From Ambrosia x helenae (taxonomy: Eukaryota; Streptophyta; Magnoliopsida; Asterales; Asteraceae): a DNA stretch of 64,000 nucleotides. The DNA is taken from assembly GCA_030844895.1 (NCBI GenBank), contig CM061224.1, positions 25,067,992 to 25,131,991 of the forward strand, written 5' to 3'. Made by a program: the position numbers and the translations under genes. The notes below the pieces were generated by a model, which did not search any database, was not told where the DNA came from, and saw only the letters and a program-made list of their open reading frames with translations. This document shows positions 59,201-64,000 of the stretch, piece after piece. The stretch's first letter is position 1. Every line of letters begins with the position of its first letter.

Positions 59201-62200
59201 TATTAAAGGTTAATGGACCAGGCGTTCGAACATCAGATTGGCAGGAACCTGGAGGTATACGTGGACGATTTGGTGATAAAGATCAAGACAGAAGATATGA
59301 TGCTGAAAGACATAGAAGAAACATTTGACACTCTCCGAGAATACAACATTAAGCTAAACCCGGGAAAGTGCTCTTTTGGAGTTGAGGAAGGTAAATTCCT
59401 GGGAGTGGTAGTATCAAAGGATGGGTTCCGAGTCAACCCGGAGAAGGTAGCGGCCATTCGAAACATGCCTGCCCCTAAAACGCTGAAAGATGCTCAAACA
59501 TTAAATGGGAGGTTGGCTGCCATCAGCAGGTTCCTGGCTAGACATGCCGAGCGTTCGTTACCGTTCATCTCTACACTCAAAGATTGCCTGAACAAGAACA
59601 AATTCAGATGGACTGAAGAAGCAGACAAAGCATTCGAGCAGATGAAGACGTTTGTCAGTAATCTACCCATGTTAACAGCACCACGTCCGGGAGAAGTGTT
59701 GAAAATGTATCTGGCAGCCGGTCATCATGCCGTTAGCTCTGTGCTGTTGGTCGAAAGAAATAAGTGTCAAACACCAATTTATTACATCAGCCGGACTCTT
59801 TCAGATGCTGAAACCAGGTACCCCACTCTGGAAAAATTAGTACTGGCACTGGTTCATGCTTCCCGGAGGCTGCGAAGATATTTCCAAGCACACGAGGTGG
59901 AAGTCTTAACAAATTTCCAGTTGGGACAAATCTTGAACAGACCGGAAGTATCTGGCCGACTTGCCAAATGGGCAATTGAGCTGGGGGCGCTGGATGTAAC
60001 TTTCAAGAAGAGAGCGGCGGTAATAGGGGTGTTCAACGAATCGAATAACGAATTTTCGAATTATTCGAATCGAATTATTCGAATTTTTAATATTTTTACC
60101 TGAATTCGTATTCGATTCGTATTCGTTTAAAATTCAATTTATTCGATTCGTATTCGATTCGAATAAGAAACTCGAATTCGAATCGAATTCGAATAAATTC
60201 GATTTAGTTCAAATTCACCTTAAATAACAAATTGTTTTACTTTTAGTTTTAAAACTAATACAAACTCATTATTTTTAACATATAAAATACAAATCTACAA
60301 AATTGATAAACAACAATATGTCAAATACGAGAATAGTAAAAATAGTAGAGAGTATAGTTTTATAGAGTTTTGTGATATATAAGGTAAATATATAAAACAT
60401 GGTTATGCTAAAAGTTATAGACACTATGGGTTCTTAGAGTTTGACCAAAATTTAGAAGTTTTTTTTTTCCAATGTGTATACTTGTGTATATAATAATGTG
60501 TATATGTGTATATATATTTAAAAAAATATACATGTACAATTTTTTATTCGAATTTCAAATCGAATCGAATTTAAATTCATAAATTCGTATTCGATTCGTA
60601 TTCGATTTACTGGACTCGAATTCGAATTGAATCGAATTCGAATTCTTAATAATCGAATCGAATTCTTGGTAATCGAATCGAACTAAATCAAATTTCGAAT
60701 TTTTCGAATTCGAATCGAATTCTGAACACCCCTAGGCGGTAAAGGGTCAGGTCCTGGCTGATTTTATGACCGAGATCCCGGAAGGTGAAGAGATTCAAGA
60801 ATCCCTACCAAGATTGGAGAATACATTGGAAGACGAATCCAATCCATGGCAGTTGTATACTGATGGATCTTCAAATAATAAGGGAGCCGGGGCAGGGTTA
60901 TTGCTCGTCAGCCCGGAGGGTGCAAGATTCCTCTACGCCCTACGGTTTGACTTTGAATGTTCTAATAATCAATCTGAGTACGAGGCCCTGCTAGCTGGAC
61001 TGCGGGTGGCTTTGACCCTGGGCGCCACCCGGGTAGACGCCCACGTGGATTCACTGTTGGTAAACAACCAGGTCAATGAGTCATACGAGGCCAAGGATGA
61101 GTCCATGATCAAGTACCTGGAAAAGACAAAGGAGTTGATGACAAAGTTCAGGAAGGTCACGCTGCATCATGTGAGAAGGCATAAGAACGACATAGCCGAT
61201 GCACTCAGCAAGTTGGCTTCTTCAGGCACAGACGCTAACGTTCATATTGAAACTTTAAAGCACCCGTCCACACAGGTGTCAGAAGTCCACGCGGTTCACA
61301 CGGTCGAGGTCTCCTGGATGACCCCATACACAGATACCTCATAGATGGAAGCTTGCCGGAGGATAAGGCTGAAGCAATGAAGATCAGGACCAAGTCGCTG
61401 CAATACGAGATCCAAGCCGGGATTCTTTACAGGAAATCATACCTGGGACCGGCCTTAAGATGTGTATCCCCATCTGAGGCTAGGTACTTAATAAGAGACA
61501 TCCATTCAGGAATATGTGGTATACATGCGGGACCAAGGGCGGTAGTAGCAAAGATAACTAGTGCAGGTTATTATTGGCCCGGAATGCATAACATGGCCGT
61601 AGAAGAGCTCAAGAAGTGCGTTAGTTGTCAGAAGTACGCACCCGTAACGATTCGGCCAAAGAATAACCTGATCCCGGTAACAGCAGCATGGCTTTTCAGA
61701 AGTGGGGTATTGACTTGGTCGGACCTTTTCCTTTAGCTCCGGGAAAATTCAAGTACCTGGTGGTGGCCATTGACTATTTCACTAAGTGGGTTGAAGCAAA
61801 ACCATTGACCAAGATAGAAGCATGCAACATCAAGAAGTTCTTGTGGGAACATGTGGTTTGCAGGTTTGGGGTCCCCTTGTACCTAGTCAGTGACAACGGG
61901 ACACAGTTCGTGGACAAGCATATACAAGAATGGTGCAAGAGCCTGAACATACAGCAGATATTCACGTCTGTGGCCCATCCTCAGGGAAACGGCCAGGTTG
62001 AGAGAGCCAATAGGAGCATATTGGACGGGTTAAAGAGACGCTTGGACCAAGAAGGAGCATCGTGGGTTGATCAACTCCCACATGTCCTTTGGGCTCACCG
62101 GACAATGCCCAAAACAAGTAATGGGGAAACCCCCTTTTGCCTAACATATGGGTCAGAGGCGATGATCCCGGCCGAAGTAATGCTACCGTCCCGCCGGCGT

Positions 62201-62542
62201 GCTAATCAGGATGCCGACAATGACCAGTTGCTAAGGCACAACCTCGAGTCGTTGGAAGCCCGGCGTGATGAAGCTCACATTAAAGAAGCCCGATACAAGA
62301 GACTGTTGGAAAAATACTACAACAAAAGGGTCAGGAGCTGCTCATTCAAGATCGGAGACCTGGTCATGCGAGATAACGAGGCCAGCAGACAACTGCCCCA
62401 GGGAAAGCTAGGCCCAAACTGGGAAGGACCCTATGAGGTCGTTGAAGACCTGGGAAAAGGAGCATATCGCTTAAAGCAGCTGGACGGCACGCCGGTTCCC
62501 AGAAGCTGGAATGCTGCCCAACTTAGAAAATGTTATATGTAA
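56217..62542 (+). pseudogene. Tat/Retand gag-pol polyprotein remnant
   Basis: Likely start ATG 56217; a frame change near 56570 leads to the main frame (to 59206). Gag core (W-W-D-S-L-P, F-x-Q-Q-F) lies at 57000-57520, a finger-like C-D-Y-H...H...C at 57872, and protease MVDTGSSEDIIYE at 58203. The reverse transcriptase continues through a TAA at 59204 to YVDDLV near 59258. RNase H reaches about 60023, where a MITE splits it. A second RNase H (YTDGSSNNKGAGAG, NNQSEYEALLAGL) lies at 60850-61240. The integrase finger (H...H...C-V-S-C) is at 61500-61635. The core follows with acidic residues in GIDLVGPF, SDNGTQF and NGQVERAN, ending at 62542. Further frame changes occur near 61330 and 61690. Order and double RNase H identify the Tat group. 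Confidence 0.88.
60024..60734. mobile_element. hAT-type MITE with TTCGAATTCGAA-rich body (711 bp)
   Basis: The ends TAGGGGTGTTCA and TGAACACCCCTA are perfect inverted repeats. An 8-bp duplication GGCGGTAA (60016-60023 and 60735-60742) flanks it. The arms repeat CGAATTCGAAT and ATTCGATTCG over about 150-200 bp each. The centre is A+T-rich without genes. It interrupts the gypsy pol frame. Confidence 0.92.
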
Positions 62543-62939
62543 TAAGGGACGAAAAGTCTCAGGCCATAGGCCACTGCAAGCATGCCCGGCCGGTAACCAC
62601 GATACCCCGGGTAGTCAAATTTTTATTTTTATTATGAACATTGCAACTATTAATAAGACGCCGATGACGGCATTCATAGTTTTTATATGCTTCATTATAA
62701 ACAGACTGCTTTTTCCAAGCAAGATTTCAAAAAAGGGTAGGGGCAGGACAAAAATTCAATGCCTTCAAAGAACATACTTCCTATCATCTATACATAGCGC
62801 TATCTAACCTAGTCTTACTTGACTACAAAACATTAATTACTGCAACCCTCCAACATGGCAAACACCTCTGCAGGGGTGTATAGTAAGTCACCTTCGGGAT
62901 TGCAAGCAGGGGGGAGGACCCAAAACTCCTCATACATCC

Positions 62940-63434
62940 TCATCTCCTCTGATGGGAGATTGGAGGACCACACTTCCGCTCCTCACTCACCTTTGATGTT
63001 CCAACGGCAACATTTCCTGGAACCATGGGAATGGCATCCTCCAAAGGAACCCAAGGAGAGGGTCGGCGTCCAGCACCACGCCGGTAAACTAATCCATAGC
63101 GGGCAGGAGCGGAGATACTGAATGACTGAACCTGGACATCATCCTCCATCCCCTGAAGAGTTGCAGAAACCCTTGGTATCGCAACAGGAGCAACAAGTTC
63201 CTCTCCTACGTTCTCTGCAACTTCGGAAGGAAATGGCTGGACGGGTTTTGGTCGACGACGATACACCAATCGGCAGGACCTTTGTGGAAGAATCTCGACT
63301 AGTTCTTGAGAGGGAACTTCCAAAACAGGCACAGCTATGTCAAGCTCTTGGGACTGTCGTTGCAGCTCCTTTAGTCCCTCTAGAGCATCGAGCTCTTTCA
63401 AGTACTTTTTTAGGGAGACAAACTTACGTGGCAT
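62940..63434 (-). CDS. Antisense ORF of the Tat/Retand element, 164 aa
   Basis: It starts at ATG 63434 (MPRKFVSLKKYLKELDALEG) and ends TGA at 62940. The N-terminal part looks helical, rich in Leu/Glu. The middle has Y-R-R-R-P and L-V-Y-R-R repeats (V-Y-R-R occurs twice). No catalytic motif is recognised. It lies downstream of integrase on the opposite strand, where Tat elements carry antisense ORFs of unproven role, some related to a transposase-28/plant-mobile-type domain. I cannot confirm that domain here. It may be truncated. Confidence 0.5.
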   Translation of the reverse strand: MPRKFVSLKKYLKELDALEGLKELQRQSQELDIAVPVLEVPSQELVEILPQRSCRLVYRRRPKPVQPFPSEVAENVGEELVAPVAIPRVSATLQGMEDDVQVQSFSISAPARYGLVYRRGAGRRPSPWVPLEDAIPMVPGNVAVGTSKVSEERKCGPPISHQRR

Positions 63435-63791
63435 AATGAACGAGTGTAAATGTGCACGTTTGCATCATATGAAACCCCACTTATAAAGGGATTAATTTGA
63501 CGGTTAAGTTATTCTTGGGAGTTTAAACAACCTGCAATAATGACACTGACGCACGCCGCCTGACACGTGGATGTGACGGTTAGGTTGCATAGCTGACGTC
63601 GGCAATATGATTACAAGTATTAATGACGACAAGACGTTTCATTATGACCTGTTGGAGGATCTCGGATTAACAATATTATATCTCAAACGTTAAGTAAACA
63701 CAACATTCATTCAAATAAACGTTCATACAAAATATTCCACGGGATCAGTACACACATAGTAAACTTCAACACGTTACAAAACGTTAAACAA

Positions 63792-64000
63792 CTATTCATC
63801 GTCTGAAGAACTGGCAGAAGAACTGGCAAGCACGGGTTCAAGGACGGCCCGGACGTTGGACATGCCTTCATCACCAGTCTGGTCCTGCAGCTGTGCAAGC
63901 TCATCCAAGGAATCACTGCTAAGGGCTTCTAGGGCTTTGGAGGTCCGTTGTTCAACTCCCTTTTCATGATCAGTGGCTTCCGGAAGCTTTCGCCCGAGAA
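63792..64000 (-). CDS. C-terminal part of a second antisense ORF, continues beyond the window
   Basis: The frame is open from the window edge down to TAG at 63792 (about 68 codons). It contains LSSDSLDELAQLQDQTGDEG and ends in a Ser/Asp run (ASSSASSSDDE). The composition is acidic and it has the look of a protein C-terminus. Position and strand fit the longer antisense ORF of Tat/Retand elements. The start is outside the window. Confidence 0.45.
   Translation of the reverse strand, partial: LGRKLPEATDHEKGVEQRTSKALEALSSDSLDELAQLQDQTGDEGMSNVRAVLEPVLASSSASSSDDE

Larger units (their letters stand above)
55614..64000 (+). mobile_element. Ty3/gypsy element of the Tat/Retand group, runs off the right edge
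   Basis: The order is 5' LTR, primer site, gag-protease-reverse transcriptase-RNase H, second RNase H, integrase, then antisense ORFs. Two RNase H domains and antisense ORFs after pol are features of the plant Tat lineage (Retand/Ogre-like). No chromodomain is seen after integrase. The 3' LTR lies outside the window. Frameshifts, one internal stop and a hAT MITE inactivate the copy. Confidence 0.85.

Noticed and set aside
55610..63545. The pair CCTGCAATAATGA at 55612 and 63531 as matching LTR starts of the gypsy element
   Set aside because: The sequences diverge at once after this short match, so the second site is not a 3' LTR. The 5' LTR start was left uncertain.

Overview
The window is nuclear DNA from a flowering plant. 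It is A+T rich, has spliced genes, and consists mostly of plant transposable elements: Ty1/copia, Ty3/gypsy of the Tat/Retand type, a Cassandra-like element, Helitrons, MULEs, hAT and PIF/Harbinger MITEs, RTE LINEs and a SINE. I read it as a eudicot. An Asteraceae-like genome is a guess from overall feel and is not proven. No tRNA gene, true rRNA gene, CRISPR array or organelle segment was seen.

Host genes occupy a small part of the window and all intact ones are on the minus strand. (1) At 23465-26644 lies the C-terminal half (pre-SET, SET, post-SET) of an H3K9 methyltransferase of the SUVH4/KRYPTONITE type. Its seven exons keep one open frame, but the SRA half is absent. (2) At 28223-34149 is an apparently intact six-exon FUSCA3-like B3 transcription factor (229 aa). 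Its 4.1 kb fourth intron is filled by a decayed copia element. (3) At 44035-46739 is an intact five-exon gene for TRAP-beta (197 aa), a subunit of the ER translocon-associated complex. (4) At 41887-42806 is a TBL/PMR5-N gene fragment split by a hAT MITE. These genes do not form one pathway.

Layout. Positions 294-22824 are a stack of insertions whose target-site duplications can mostly be read: a Harbinger MITE holds a MULE MITE, which holds a minus-strand gag-only LTR element (549-18462). The 5'-most copy of that element's LTR holds an 11 kb Helitron, which in turn holds a 516 bp solo LTR. The same MULE also received a chimeric Cassandra/long-LTR element (18631-21654). Next come the SUVH4 piece, an RTE LINE and the FUS3-like gene. 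A decayed full-length copia (34597-40773), a small Helitron and the TBL fragment follow, then TRAP-beta. After an intergenic part with hAT MITEs and a tandem duplication lies a second RTE piece. The MULE-like element at 52716-55507 has a transposase plus OTU-domain remnant and arrays of a palindromic motif. The last 8.4 kb is a Tat/Retand gypsy element with two RNase H domains and antisense ORFs, running off the right edge.

A recurring theme is small non-autonomous elements with hAT-like ends whose bodies are built from one short self-complementary motif, a different motif in each element. Gene models are by eye, from splice signals, frame continuity and remembered family motifs. No search or alignment was run.
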